Shown: positions 1-7,391 of the stretch, one piece after another
How positions within the stretch are numbered: position 1 is the stretch's first letter
How the letters are laid out: every line of letters starts with the position of its first letter
NCBI GenBank assembly: GCA_021780095.1
Contig: JAJXZK010000213.1
Location: forward strand, 1-8,812
Source: Acidobacteriota bacterium
GTDB taxonomy: Bacteria > Acidobacteriota > Terriglobia > Terriglobales > Acidobacteriaceae
DNA: 8,812 nucleotides
Direction: 5' to 3'
Notes under the pieces: generated by a model
What the model was told of the DNA's origin: nothing
Database searches by the model: none
What the model saw: only the letters and a program-made list of their open reading frames with translations
Position numbers and translations under genes: made by a program

Positions 1-2358
1 CGTTGCGTTGACACATGGCACATTCCAACCGCGAACGTAAGCGAGTTTTCGGCGGTCACGCGCTCCCACACCTTCGATCGCGGCATTGGTTTACCCGGCC
101 GTGTTTGGCAAGAAGTCAATGCGCTTTGGATTGAGGACCTAAACCGAGATCCCAATTTCCCTCGTTCTGCGATCGCTTCGAAAGAAGGGCTGCACAGTGC
201 GTTTGGTTTTCCAATTCTGCTCGCCGATGAAGTGCTCGGGGTACTAGAGTTCTTCAGTCATCAAATTCGGCAGCCTGATACGAAGTTGCTTAAGCTCTTG
301 TCAATAGTAGGCAGTCAAATCGGCCAGTTTCTCGAGCGCACGGAGGCAGAAGCAGCGTTGCGACTCTATGCAGGCGAGCTGGAATCGGCAAAGCAGCTCG
401 CTGAGGAAGCGACAAAAGCGAAGAGTGATTTCCTGGCCAACATGAGTCACGAGATTCGAACGCCGATGAATGCGATTGTGGGAATGACCGAGCTTACGCT
501 GGGCACTCCGCTCACCAGCGAGCAGCGCGAATACCTGGACACGATCAGAGACTCCGCGGATGCCTTACTTACCTTGATCAATGACCTGCTCGACTTCTCG
601 AAGATCGAGGCACGGAAGTTCGAACTGGACAAGAGAGACTTCAATCTCCGTGACACCCTCGAAGACACAGTGCGCTTGCTTGCCCTGCGCGCCCACCAGA
701 AAGAACTGGAGCTGGGGTGCCACATTCAAGCCGATCTGCCTGATCGCGTCTTCGGCGACCCAATTCGCCTCCGGCAGATCGTCGTTAATCTTGTCGGCAA
801 TGCCATCAAGTTCACCGACGAAGGCGAAGTGATGCTTTACGTTGAGCGACAAAAACAAAGTGAGTCGACACTCGATTTGCATTTCTTTGTGTCAGATACG
901 GGCATCGGCATTCCTGAGGAGAAGCAGCAGACGATTTTCGAGGCATTCGAACAGGCCGATAGCTCAACTACTCGCAGATATGGCGGGACCGGATTGGGAC
1001 TTTCAATTTCGGCTGCACTGGTGAAGCTGATGGGTGGCACGATGTGGGTAGAAAGCAAGGTAAGACAAGGCAGCAAGTTCCACTTCACAGTGGTGTTGGA
1101 GATCAGTAAATCAGAACCGGAATCTCTCACGAAAGAGGTTCACCAACTCATCGATTTGCCTGTCTTGCTTGTTGATGATAACGCTTCTAATCGGCGAATC
1201 CTTAGGGATATCCTGACGAACTGGCACATGAAGGCGACGCTGACCAGCAGCGGCGCTGAAGCGTTGAGTACGCTTGCGAAGGCGGATTCGGCGAATAGCT
1301 TTGCCCTGGTGCTACTCGACGTCCACATGCCTGATATGGACGGTTTTGCAGTGGCGGAGAAAATTAGAAACAGCTACGGGCAGCAAGGGATCAAGGTCAT
1401 TCTACTGACCTCTGCATCGAGGCCCAGTGATGCTGCGCGCTGTCGCGAGTTGGGAATATCCGACTATCTCAGCAAACCGATTAAGCAGTCCGAGCTCTTT
1501 GACGCAATCGTGACGGCAATGGCTGAACACAGTCGGCAACGTGAGCGATACGAGAGCCCGTCAGCCTTCATTTCGGCTTCGGAGATCTCCTTGCGAGTTC
1601 TGGTCGCGGAGGATAACCCGGTGAACCAGACGTTGGCGGTGAGGATTCTGGAGAAGCTTGGCCACAAGGTACAGGTCGTCAACAATGGTAGGGACGCGCT
1701 GGGACGGTCTCAAGCGGAAGAATTTGACCTCATACTCATGGACGTACAGATGCCCGAGATGGATGGACTTGAGGCCACAACGGCCATCCGTGCCGCGGAA
1801 TCAAACACGGGAAAGCATGTTCCGATCGTTGCGATGACTGCACACGCAATGAAAGGCGACAGGGAAAAGTGTCTCAGCGCTGGCATGGACGGGTATCTTT
1901 CAAAACCGATTCGAATTCTCGAATTGAAGCAGGCAATGTCTGAAGTTAAGAAGACTAAAAATATGAGCCAATCTTCAGAGCAGAACTCGTTTCGGGTAAT
2001 TGGTCAACTCGAGTTGCTTCTCGAGTCTGTCATGGGAGATCGAACTCTCCTCAAAGAAATGGCCGAGTTATGGCTTGCAGACAGCGCAAAGCAAGAAACT
2101 CAAATCCGAAACGGTCTTGATTCAGGTGACGCGATTATGGTCCAGAGGGCGGCTCACGCCCTGAAGGGCTCGGTTGGAACATTTCAAGCCTCCGCCGCGC
2201 AGGACGCCATGAGCGAATTGGAAATGCTCGCGAAAGATGGTGACCTGATCGGAGCGAGGAAGGCTTTCGAACGGCTTTTGACCCAAATCGAACTGGTACG
2301 GCAGGATCTTCGTCAGCTAGCACGAGCGCCCGCAGCCGGCCGCCAAGACCTTCATTGA
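1..2358 (+). CDS. Hybrid sensor histidine kinase (GAF-HisKA-HATPase-REC-REC-HPt), 5' end outside window
   Basis: Frame 1 is open from the first base to a TGA at 2356-2358, giving 785 residues with no start in the window; an internal ATG at 232 cuts the first domain and is not the real start. Domains, numbered from the first in-window codon: C-terminal half of a GAF sensor domain (about 1-105, with GIGLPGRVW and a later VLGVLEFFS strand); coiled linker (about 110-145); HisKA with SHEIRTP, phospho-acceptor His150 (nt 448-450); HATPase with N-box NLVGNAIKF (Asn267), DTGIG (Asp299) and [10 protein letters not shown]; receiver 1 with VDDN, phospho-Asp440 in [11 protein letters not shown] and LSKPI; receiver 2 with AEDNPVNQ, Asp581 in [11 protein letters not shown] and LSKPI; HPt with AHALKGS, His719 (nt 2155-2157). 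All catalytic residues are intact, so a full His-Asp-His phosphorelay is expected. The GAF domain and absence of a visible membrane segment suggest a cytoplasmic sensing part, but the missing N-terminus could add PAS, GAF or membrane regions. No response-regulator gene follows; the ligand and output are unknown. Confidence 0.95.
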   Translation, partial: RCVDTWHIPTANVSEFSAVTRSHTFDRGIGLPGRVWQEVNALWIEDLNRDPNFPRSAIASKEGLHSAFGFPILLADEVLGVLEFFSHQIRQPDTKLLKLLSIVGSQIGQFLERTEAEAALRLYAGELESAKQLAEEATKAKSDFLANMSHEIRTPMNAIVGMTELTLGTPLTSEQREYLDTIRDSADALLTLINDLLDFSKIEARKFELDKRDFNLRDTLEDTVRLLALRAHQKELELGCHIQADLPDRVFGDPIRLRQIVVNLVGNAIKFTDEGEVMLYVERQKQSESTLDLHFFVSDTGIGIPEEKQQTIFEAFEQADSSTTRRYGGTGLGLSISAALVKLMGGTMWVESKVRQGSKFHFTVVLEISKSEPESLTKEVHQLIDLPVLLVDDNASNRRILRDILTNWHMKATLTSSGAEALSTLAKADSANSFALVLLDVHMPDMDGFAVAEKIRNSYGQQGIKVILLTSASRPSDAARCRELGISDYLSKPIKQSELFDAIVTAMAEHSRQRERYESPSAFISASEISLRVLVAEDNPVNQTLAVRILEKLGHKVQVVNNGRDALGRSQAEEFDLILMDVQMPEMDGLEATTAIRAAESNTGKHVPIVAMTAHAMKGDREKCLSAGMDGYLSKPIRILELKQAMSEVKKTKNMSQSSEQNSFRVIGQLELLLESVMGDRTLLKEMAELWLADSAKQETQIRNGLDSGDAIMVQRAAHALKGSVGTFQASAAQDAMSELEMLAKDGDLIGARKAFERLLTQIELVRQDLRQLARAPAAGRQDLH

Positions 2359-2395
2359 CGTCCGAGGTGCGCCCCAGTTCAGCAGAGGTCAGCGG

Positions 2396-2640
2396 ATCAC
2401 ATCGGATTGCTTGCGAGGCGGTTCAAATCTGCGCATCCAGGACATTCCTACTTTCCGGAGGACACTCGGCATTTCCCGATCAGAGAATGGCTGCGTTTAG
2501 AAGCAGATTTCAGCACGCGGAGAATCCTCTCCTGTGTCCTTCAGGAGCAAAAGGCACCCATTTGGTGGGTATTTGTGGGGATTGTTGGCTGTAATTTACA
2601 GATTAGGAAAGACTCAAGACTGTATGGTGGACCAAGTCGT
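2396..2640. repeat. Long direct repeat, copy A (partner at 7507-7766)
   Basis: This non-genic stretch after the kinase matches 7507-7766 in direct orientation. A 19-nt exact block (2405-2423 = 7518-7536) is followed by a variable part in which copy B has extra bases. From 2460 to 2633 the two copies align without gaps to 7593-7766, including a 66-nt exact match (2460-2525 = 7593-7658) and an 18-nt exact match (2616-2633 = 7749-7766) that runs into the 3' end of a tRNA-Ala. A hairpin GGAGA-ATCC-TCTCC lies at 2519-2532; the stem is unchanged in copy B while two loop bases differ. One reading frame (ending at 2594) is open through the conserved core. The repeat is either a duplicated tRNA flank or a dispersed element; which one cannot be decided from this window. 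Confidence 0.85.
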
Positions 2641-2648
2641 GAGCGAAC
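2625..2648 (-). pseudogene. Decayed 3' fragment of a tRNA-Ala
   Basis: The 24 nt match the 3' end of the intact tRNA-Ala(GGC) at 7758-7781 at 20 of 24 positions, covering the CCA end, the 3' acceptor strand and part of the T arm (a GTTCG is still readable on the minus strand). Upstream of the fragment, in the position of the anticodon and D arms, no tRNA-like sequence remains. It forms the end of repeat copy A. It cannot be a functional tRNA; it may be a duplication breakpoint remnant or an att-like site left by integration at the tRNA 3' end. Confidence 0.6.
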
Positions 2649-2785
2649 TATTCTCCACCGCCGAATTCCGTCAACAAACCCAACTTGGACCCAAACTGGT
2701 CCAATCTCCCATTGTGTTGGCTCAGACGCAGAGCTATAACTGCCAAGCCTGCTGAGAAGCGCGGTATGGCATCTCCGAGTCATAA

Positions 2786-3538
2786 TCAGAATTCATAATT
2801 CTTCAGGAAGGCCCCGAGGCCGTCAGCGAGTGGATCAAGTGAGGCCAGAACCAAGTTCGCCCATTTCAGCCAGCGCTCCACCTCGGGTTTGTTGCTTTTC
2901 TCAGCGGGTTCCATCTCTGATACCTTTTCGATGAGCGTACGGAGGTGAAAAGCCGCTTCCCAGTTTTGCTGATCCTGTTGTAACCGAGCCCAGCGAGATT
3001 CAGCTAGCCGACGCAACCGGGTCTCCTCTTCAATTTGGGCCCATCGGCGCTCTCGTTCCAACCGCTCTTCGCGGATGATCAAGCTTATGTCGACCAACTT
3101 AGGAATCATGTCGTTTAGCTGTTCTTCCAGGGACCGTTTTTGGCTATCAGACCAGCTTTTTCGATGCCCTGGCGCTCCATGCTCCTGAATCTGAAATGTC
3201 AGCTTCCCCGTTGGGTCAAATCTATAATCCGATTCCCACGAATGCTTCTTCTCCGACGGGAGTACGTGTATTTTTGCCGTCCTCTCCCCCAGGGAAAATT
3301 CCAGTCGTTCACCGCTGATTATCAAGGCGGACCCGCGTTTCTCGCTTGCGGTCTCCACCGAAAAGCCTCGTTCTTCGAGCGCATAGATCATGGCACTCAT
3401 CAGAAGGAATGCTCTATCGCGGATGCCTTCGCTGACGCGAATATTAAGTGGAACCGCGAATGATACACCATGGTGATGGGTCGAGAGTGCCGTTTTTGTG
3501 GCTTGCACTAATGGGTGCAGTATCCGGTCCGAATTCAC
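2786..3538 (-). CDS. Uncharacterised protein, probably lacking its usual N-terminal region
   Basis: The 250-residue product starts at a GTG (3536-3538) with no clear Shine-Dalgarno. Its features match a family I know only as 'hypothetical protein': an opening HPLVQATKTAL block, a central PTGKLTFQIQ and RKSWSD..R..LEEQLNDMI block (about 110-145), a long charged helix rich in Arg/Glu (about 150-190, likely coiled coil), and a C-terminal WLKWANLVLASLDPL motif. Longer family members, as I recall them, carry an N-terminal helix-turn-helix-like segment before this part. Here the frame continues upstream of the GTG for 24 codons (reading ...EADPAHRIV, which also looks family-like) but has no ATG, GTG or TTG before a TGA at about 3611-3613. 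This suggests a truncated gene or decaying remnant, though translation from the GTG is possible. It is cytoplasmic by composition (no signal peptide or membrane segment). It lies apart from the envelope operon, with 139 nt between them. Function unknown. Confidence 0.7.
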   Translation of the reverse strand: MNSDRILHPLVQATKTALSTHHHGVSFAVPLNIRVSEGIRDRAFLLMSAMIYALEERGFSVETASEKRGSALIISGERLEFSLGERTAKIHVLPSEKKHSWESDYRFDPTGKLTFQIQEHGAPGHRKSWSDSQKRSLEEQLNDMIPKLVDISLIIREERLERERRWAQIEEETRLRRLAESRWARLQQDQQNWEAAFHLRTLIEKVSEMEPAEKSNKPEVERWLKWANLVLASLDPLADGLGAFLKNYEF

Positions 3539-3677
3539 GACGATGCGATGGGCCGGATCCGCTTCGAAGATTTGTGGCCATGCACCGAAGGTCAGCGCAT
3601 GCGCTGGACCTCAATGGATCGGAAATCGCTTGCCAGCTCGGCCATAATAATTTGTGTGTTGTGAGCTTCGATGAAGT

Positions 3678-4214
3678 CTAGTTCATGCTAGCGATGTTAG
3701 CGGAGCGGCTGCCTTGCTCCAAAGCAAGAATTTGTCGCCTGCAGAGAAACAAGGGTATGCTCCCGACCAGACCAAAGGTGCAATCGATCAGTCGCCAGCC
3801 GAGCGGAATTCCGCGGATGGCACCAGCAATCAAAGCGAGCGGAATGACTGCGGCGCATGCGAGCAGACCAAACGTGACCACCCATTTGTTGCGAACTGGG
3901 TCGACGTAAGGGCCGATAAAAGCCATCGCGATCACAAGATGGGCGAAGGCAAGCCAGTCTGTCCCGTACGCGAGAAACGGATACCGCGTATCGGTCTGGG
4001 TGATTCCATCGTAGACTCGGTCGATCCACACCAGCAGACCAGTTGAGTTCACGAATCCGCGAAGCGCACTGGCATGAAGACCCGCATCCAGCAGCCGAAT
4101 TTCGCTGGCGATCGGGAATGCAGTAATCCCGCTCAGGATCAGACCCACCATGAAGATCGCGAGCCAAAAGCGGGCACGGCGAAGATGATTCATTCGCGTC
4201 ACAGGTATAAACAT
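3678..4214 (-). CDS. Small four-helix integral membrane protein, unknown function
   Basis: Last gene of the minus-strand cluster. The product (178 residues from ATG 4212-4214) has four hydrophobic segments: FWLAIFMVGLILSG near the N-terminus, DWLAFAHLVIAMAFIG, a long VVTFGLLACAAVIPLALIAGAI, and LIDCTFGLVGSIPLFL near the C-terminus. Characteristic stretches are RYPFLAYGTDWLAFAH, GPYVDPVRNKWV and GIPLGWRLIDCTFG; I recognise these from an uncharacterised bacterial inner-membrane family but know no assigned activity. Start choice: ATG 4214 lies 7 nt after the uppS stop. ATG 4193 (MNHLRRARFW, positive N-terminus before the first helix) is equally plausible. A GTG at 4253 would overlap uppS by 32 nt and is less likely. 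None has a strong Shine-Dalgarno. Tight spacing suggests cotranscription and perhaps coupled translation with uppS. Confidence 0.85.
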   Translation of the reverse strand: MFIPVTRMNHLRRARFWLAIFMVGLILSGITAFPIASEIRLLDAGLHASALRGFVNSTGLLVWIDRVYDGITQTDTRYPFLAYGTDWLAFAHLVIAMAFIGPYVDPVRNKWVVTFGLLACAAVIPLALIAGAIRGIPLGWRLIDCTFGLVGSIPLFLCRRQILALEQGSRSANIASMN

Positions 4215-4221
4215 ATATCCG

Positions 4222-4953
4222 CTACCCACTACTTGCCGCGCCCAGACGGTCACTCGTCAAACTCGGCAGTCCACCATACCGCCGCTGCCGATGGCTGAAA
4301 TCCCTCATCGCGTCGTCAAGATCTGATTCATCAAAGTCCGGCCACATGCGATCTGTAAATAGCAGCTCCGCATAGGCAGACTCCCACAGCAGGAAATCAG
4401 AGAGCCGTTTCTCTCCTCCCGTGCGAATCAGAAGATCCACATCCTGTGTCTGCAGCCTCGACAAAACAGTGTCGCGAGCCGGAATTCCATGACGCGGAAA
4501 CGCAACCGTCGCATCTAGAGCGGCTTGCGCGATTGCGTGTCGCGACGAGTAGTCGATGGCGACGCAGACTAGAAGTCTTTTGCCTGCAGCGGTCACCGAT
4601 TCGGCGGTTTCCATCGCCTTCAGCACCACCGGAGTCAGGCGATCGCGGCGCCCAACAAATTGAAGTCGCATCCCGCGTTGGCGCATCCGTTCCGTTTCAA
4701 GGCGGAGGAAGGCCCGCAGCAGCCAGAAAATGCTCTGCACTTCTGCGGGCGGACGCCGCCAGTTATCCGATGAGAATGCGTACAGCGTGAGCTGATCGAT
4801 GGAGATATCGAGCGCATGCTCTAGCACTCTCCGCAACGCGCCGATACCCGCGCGGTGACCCGCTGAACGAGGTAGCCCCCGCTGTTCAGCCCAGCGGCCG
4901 TTCCCGTCCATGATAATGGCGACGTGGATGCCGTGCTCAGTTTCACCTGACAT
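4222..4953 (-). CDS. uppS: Undecaprenyl diphosphate synthase (cis-prenyltransferase)
   Basis: The 243-residue protein has the full UPP synthase signature. It condenses isopentenyl diphosphate onto farnesyl diphosphate in cis to give the C55 lipid carrier for peptidoglycan and other surface polymers, at the cytoplasmic membrane face. Visible motifs: HVAIIMDGNGRWA with the catalytic Asp16; RSAGHRAG (about 29-36); LTLYAFSSDNWRRP (about 56-69); and the C-terminal block LLIRTGGEKRLSDFLLWE...YAELLFTDRMWPDF, which carries the IPP- and Mg-binding Arg and Glu residues. Length is normal for the family. The usual SNFLLW is SDFLLW here, an Asn-to-Asp change next to the binding loop. The ATG at 4951-4953 lies inside the end of creD (11-nt overlap), so translational coupling is likely; the Shine-Dalgarno is weak (GGGG). 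The common neighbours of housekeeping uppS (cdsA, dxr, rseP) are absent, so this may be a second, regulated copy. Confidence 0.93.
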   Translation of the reverse strand: MSGETEHGIHVAIIMDGNGRWAEQRGLPRSAGHRAGIGALRRVLEHALDISIDQLTLYAFSSDNWRRPPAEVQSIFWLLRAFLRLETERMRQRGMRLQFVGRRDRLTPVVLKAMETAESVTAAGKRLLVCVAIDYSSRHAIAQAALDATVAFPRHGIPARDTVLSRLQTQDVDLLIRTGGEKRLSDFLLWESAYAELLFTDRMWPDFDESDLDDAMRDFSHRQRRYGGLPSLTSDRLGAASSG

Positions 4954-6337
4954 CGCTTGCCCCAGCGGACGGTACGGCTCTCTCTGGCAATGAAGCGTAC
5001 CAGTCGAGATTCCGAGTGAAGTACATCGCTACGGCCACAGCCGCGAAGCTCGCAATAGCACCTAACAGCAAAGCATTGTCCTCAAGACGCAGCAACAAAT
5101 AGATGAGCAGGTAGAGCAACGTAAAAACCATAAGCGCCCGGAACCCCAATCGCCGGTTCGCAAAGATCCATCCCGCATTTGTTGCAAGCAGCCCCACGGA
5201 GGCGACACTTGCAATCAGAAATCCCAGGTTAAATCCGATGCGTTCGGCGAATGACAACAGCAGTAAATAGAAGATAATCTGCGCCATCCCTACCAGAATG
5301 TATTGCGCCGGATGCACGTGTCGCCCGGTCGTAACCTCAAAGATGAAGTAGGCTAGAAACACCAGCCCCAGAAAGAGCGGAACATATTTCAGAGAGCGGT
5401 TCACAGACTGGTATGGATTGGCAACTTCGACGAATGAGACACCCATTGCGGTCGCGTCCAGACCGGAGATCGAACCCTCAGTTCCTTCGGCGCGCACCCC
5501 GCGCGCGATGAAGGGCACGGACCACATTGCCGTGAAGCCGCTGCTCGTCACAATTCTGCTCACCGGCAAAAAGCCGCCGTCGAATCCCGGACTACGCCAA
5601 CCTCCCTGTTCGGTAATGTGGGTAGTTTTTCCCCAGGCGAGCACGGCAATGCGCTGTGCACCGGAGAAGTGCAGCTTCGAAGAGACGCTGAACTGACCGT
5701 TGGGAACAACGAGGCTCGGGACGTGTGCACCAAGCAGCATCAGGCGAAGTTGCGAGTTCTGATCGCTGCCGAACTGCATATCAGGCGCACTTTCCGCCGG
5801 CGTGAGTGTGAACGGCTTGCCGCCCGCAGTCAACATCGCGTCGGCAAGCGCGCCGCGCGCATCGCTGACACCAACAAGGATCTCTGCCCGGCTCCAATCC
5901 AGAGTCCCTTTCGTCAATGTCGTCGGCGCTCCCGTCAAATCGAAGGTCGAATCGAGCTTCAGGTCCGCCTGAAAGACTGGCACCTTGAATAACGAACGCC
6001 GCCGTTCTTCGGTTGTGATCTTCACCATTGCGAAAGCTTGGGTCGGAAATATGAGATAGATCCCCTGTTTTGCAACCTGCGTCGGCAGATCTCCTGGGAT
6101 GCTGTATGGAATCGCTAGGATGGGTCCGAGGAAGGTCTGCTCACCACCGACAACCTGGCTGATCTGCTTCACAACATCCGCTTCGCGGCTCGTCCTGTCG
6201 TTGACTAAGGAATCCACTAGAAATGCTGGAATCATCATTAGCAGCGCCAGAAAGCAGACCACGATGAGCTTCACGCCCATCGACCATGTTCTGAATTTCG
6301 TATGCAGCAACGACGGTACGCCGGACCACTCGCTCAT
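4943..6337 (-). CDS. creD: CreD-like inner-membrane envelope protein
   Basis: The 464-residue product matches the CreD family (Pfam CreD; E. coli CreD is about 450 residues). It has one N-terminal helix (about 22-44, KLIVVCFLALLMMIPAFLV), then the family motif DRTSREADVVKQIS...GGEQTFLGPILAIPY, a large extracytoplasmic beta-rich part (about 75-320), and a C-terminal cluster of helices with HPAQYILVGMAQIIFYLLLL, SFAERIGF and TRNLDWY. In enterobacteria CreD is an output gene of the CreBC system, linked to envelope integrity and to colicin and beta-lactam tolerance; its biochemical role is unknown. The start at ATG 6335-6337 is chosen for a strong GAGGGAG (6344-6350) six bases upstream. The in-frame ATG at 6370 would place the operator palindrome inside the gene and lacks a ribosome site. 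It overlaps uppS by 11 nt. It is preceded by a palindromic operator at 6357-6373, suggesting local control by the adjacent winged-helix regulator rather than by a CreBC pair. Confidence 0.92.
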   Translation of the reverse strand: MSEWSGVPSLLHTKFRTWSMGVKLIVVCFLALLMMIPAFLVDSLVNDRTSREADVVKQISQVVGGEQTFLGPILAIPYSIPGDLPTQVAKQGIYLIFPTQAFAMVKITTEERRRSLFKVPVFQADLKLDSTFDLTGAPTTLTKGTLDWSRAEILVGVSDARGALADAMLTAGGKPFTLTPAESAPDMQFGSDQNSQLRLMLLGAHVPSLVVPNGQFSVSSKLHFSGAQRIAVLAWGKTTHITEQGGWRSPGFDGGFLPVSRIVTSSGFTAMWSVPFIARGVRAEGTEGSISGLDATAMGVSFVEVANPYQSVNRSLKYVPLFLGLVFLAYFIFEVTTGRHVHPAQYILVGMAQIIFYLLLLSFAERIGFNLGFLIASVASVGLLATNAGWIFANRRLGFRALMVFTLLYLLIYLLLRLEDNALLLGAIASFAAVAVAMYFTRNLDWYASLPERAVPSAGASDVR

Positions 6338-6356
6338 CTTGCTCTCCCTCTTAGTA

Positions 6357-6373
6357 ACTTTGCACTGCAAAGT
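6357..6373. promoter_or_regulatory. Palindromic operator site 1, upstream of creD
   Basis: On the plus strand this reads ACTTTGCA-C-TGCAAAGT, a perfect inverted repeat with 8-bp arms and a single central base. It lies in the 52-nt gap between the regulator stop (6390) and the creD start (6337), just before the creD Shine-Dalgarno. It differs from site 2 (7392-7408) only at one symmetric arm position and the centre. A 9-mer ATAGGCAAA (6376-6384) lies beside it, as at site 2. It is inferred to be bound by the winged-helix protein encoded next to it. I see no clear -35/-10 pair here, so its effect on creD could be on an internal promoter or on read-through. Confidence 0.75.
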
Positions 6374-6389
6374 AAATAGGCAAAAAAAT

Positions 6390-6779
6390 TCAGACTCTCG
6401 CCGGTTTCAATCCACGCACCGTCGCTGCGGCCGTCGCCTCTTTTGTGCCCTTCGCCGCGTCGCGAACCACCTGCTCCAGCGTTTCCAAATATTCCAAATA
6501 TCGGTTGCGCCCGGCTGGCGTAATGCGGCAAACGGTCTGCGGGCGATTACGATCGTGACCTTTGGCAATCTCTACCATTCCATCTTTTTCAAGCACGGTC
6601 AGGTGCCGGCTCAGGTTTCCATCAGTCAGTGCACAAAGCTGCTTTAGCTCGTTAAATGTCAGGCCTTTCGGATGTGTAATCAAGGACGTAAGCACGCTTA
6701 GGCGCGCTCGCTCGTGGATTACTCGATCGAGACCTTCGTAGGCGAAGCGGCCCTCTCCGGATGGCGCATTAGCTTTCAT
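6390..6779 (-). CDS. Winged-helix transcriptional regulator (HTH_27-like, MarR/ArsR fold)
   Basis: The 129-residue protein fits the winged-helix group annotated as HTH_27: IHERARLSVLTSL (helix 1), LTFNELKQLCALTDGNLSRH (helix 2 and recognition helix, about 43-62), LTVLEKDGMVEIAKG and RPQTVCRITPAGRNRYLEYL (wing and C-terminal helix). There is no ligand domain and no Cys/His metal cluster typical of many ArsR sensors, so the signal is not evident. It probably acts as a dimer, given the paired palindromes flanking its operon. The start at ATG 6777-6779 is chosen for a strong AAGGAG (6787-6792) seven bases upstream; the same frame is open further upstream but there it only shadows the preceding gene. 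It overlaps the upstream membrane-protein gene by 11 nt, suggesting that the membrane protein and regulator are made together. Predicted role: repressor of its own operon and of creD-uppS. Confidence 0.88.
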   Translation of the reverse strand: MKANAPSGEGRFAYEGLDRVIHERARLSVLTSLITHPKGLTFNELKQLCALTDGNLSRHLTVLEKDGMVEIAKGHDRNRPQTVCRITPAGRNRYLEYLETLEQVVRDAAKGTKEATAAATVRGLKPARV

Positions 6780-7389
6780 GGCCGCGCTCCTTCGCATAAA
6801 AAAACAATATGCCCGCGACCAGCATTTGCCCTGCTCCAAAGGGAATCGCCATCGCCCAGGGCGAAAGGGCACGATTTCCCCCAAGTCCCACACACAGCAT
6901 TCCGGTAAAGAGATACCACGCTCCAGCAGTAGTGATGGGCCGAGGCAAAAAACGACAAGAAGCGAAAATCCCCAAACTGAAAGTGACCTGCCAAAGTCCA
7001 GGTAGCATCCATTCGAGTTCTGGGGCTGTGCGCAGCAGCACGACAGTGAGTAGCAGCCCCGCGCCAAGTGCAGGAAGAAACTGCTCGACGGCCATATGGA
7101 TCATTTCGTCCGACAGACCGGAATGAATGCGGCGGCTGCGCGTATACATCTGGGTCCCGGCAAGCACAACGGAAACGGAAGCAGTCAAGCACCAAAGCCC
7201 CACGTATTGCGCGACATGCGTCGCGGGGTGGGGAATCCAAAGATACTGCGCTATGGAGGCTAAGACTGCGAATAAGCCGGTAGCAGCCAGGGTAGCCGGG
7301 CCATATCCGCGAAACTCCGTCGTGCGGGCCACCTGCCTTCGGATACTGCTGATGTCACCGAGTGCCTTGTAAAGTTCATTCATGGCCAT
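6769..7389 (-). CDS. Multi-pass membrane protein paired with the regulator, unknown function
   Basis: First gene of the cluster, 206 residues from ATG 7387-7389. A second in-frame ATG (7381-7383, MNELYKALG) gives 204 residues and is the better start, since AAAGTGA lies about six bases before it. After a soluble N-terminal helix (ELYKALGDISSIRRQVARTT, then FRGYGP) come about six hydrophobic segments: ATGLFAVLASIAQYLW, YVGLWCLTASVSVVLAG, FLPALGAGLLLTVVLL, MLPGLWQVTFSLGIFASC, AWYLFTGMLCVGL and IPFGAGQMLVAGILFFY. I recall this as an uncharacterised family encoded next to HTH_27 regulators, which matches the order here. It may be a sensor or partner that tunes the regulator at the membrane; that is inference. 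The operator at 7392-7408 touches its start region, so its expression should depend directly on the regulator. Confidence 0.87.
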   Translation of the reverse strand: MAMNELYKALGDISSIRRQVARTTEFRGYGPATLAATGLFAVLASIAQYLWIPHPATHVAQYVGLWCLTASVSVVLAGTQMYTRSRRIHSGLSDEMIHMAVEQFLPALGAGLLLTVVLLRTAPELEWMLPGLWQVTFSLGIFASCRFLPRPITTAGAWYLFTGMLCVGLGGNRALSPWAMAIPFGAGQMLVAGILFFYAKERGHES

Positions 7390-7391
7390 TC

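Noticed and set aside
2685..2704. Inverted repeat TTGGACC-CAAACT-GGTCCAA downstream of the kinase, as a terminator
   Set aside because: No T-run follows on either strand and it is over 300 nt after the kinase stop; it is not supported as an intrinsic terminator.
2355..2755. Short plus-strand frames in copy A as genes (starts at 2355, 2407, 2534)
   Set aside because: They overlap each other, lack ribosome sites and recognisable products; at most the frame ending at 2594 is of interest as part of the repeat.
3591..3611. Imperfect palindrome around AGCGCATGCGCT, as terminator or operator
   Set aside because: It has almost no loop, no T-run and no matching copy elsewhere; it lies in degenerate sequence upstream of the truncated gene.
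3685..4298. Plus-strand open frames opposite the membrane protein and uppS
   Set aside because: They are antisense shadows of clear minus-strand genes with conserved motifs, and their products resemble nothing.
6338..6370. Longer creD start at ATG 6370
   Set aside because: It would place the operator inside the coding region and has no ribosome-binding site, whereas ATG 6337 has GAGGGAG at ideal spacing.
6780..7067. N-terminal extension of the regulator to 7067
   Set aside because: The extra residues are Cys- and Trp-rich shadow sequence of the overlapping membrane-protein gene, and ATG 6779 has a strong AAGGAG.
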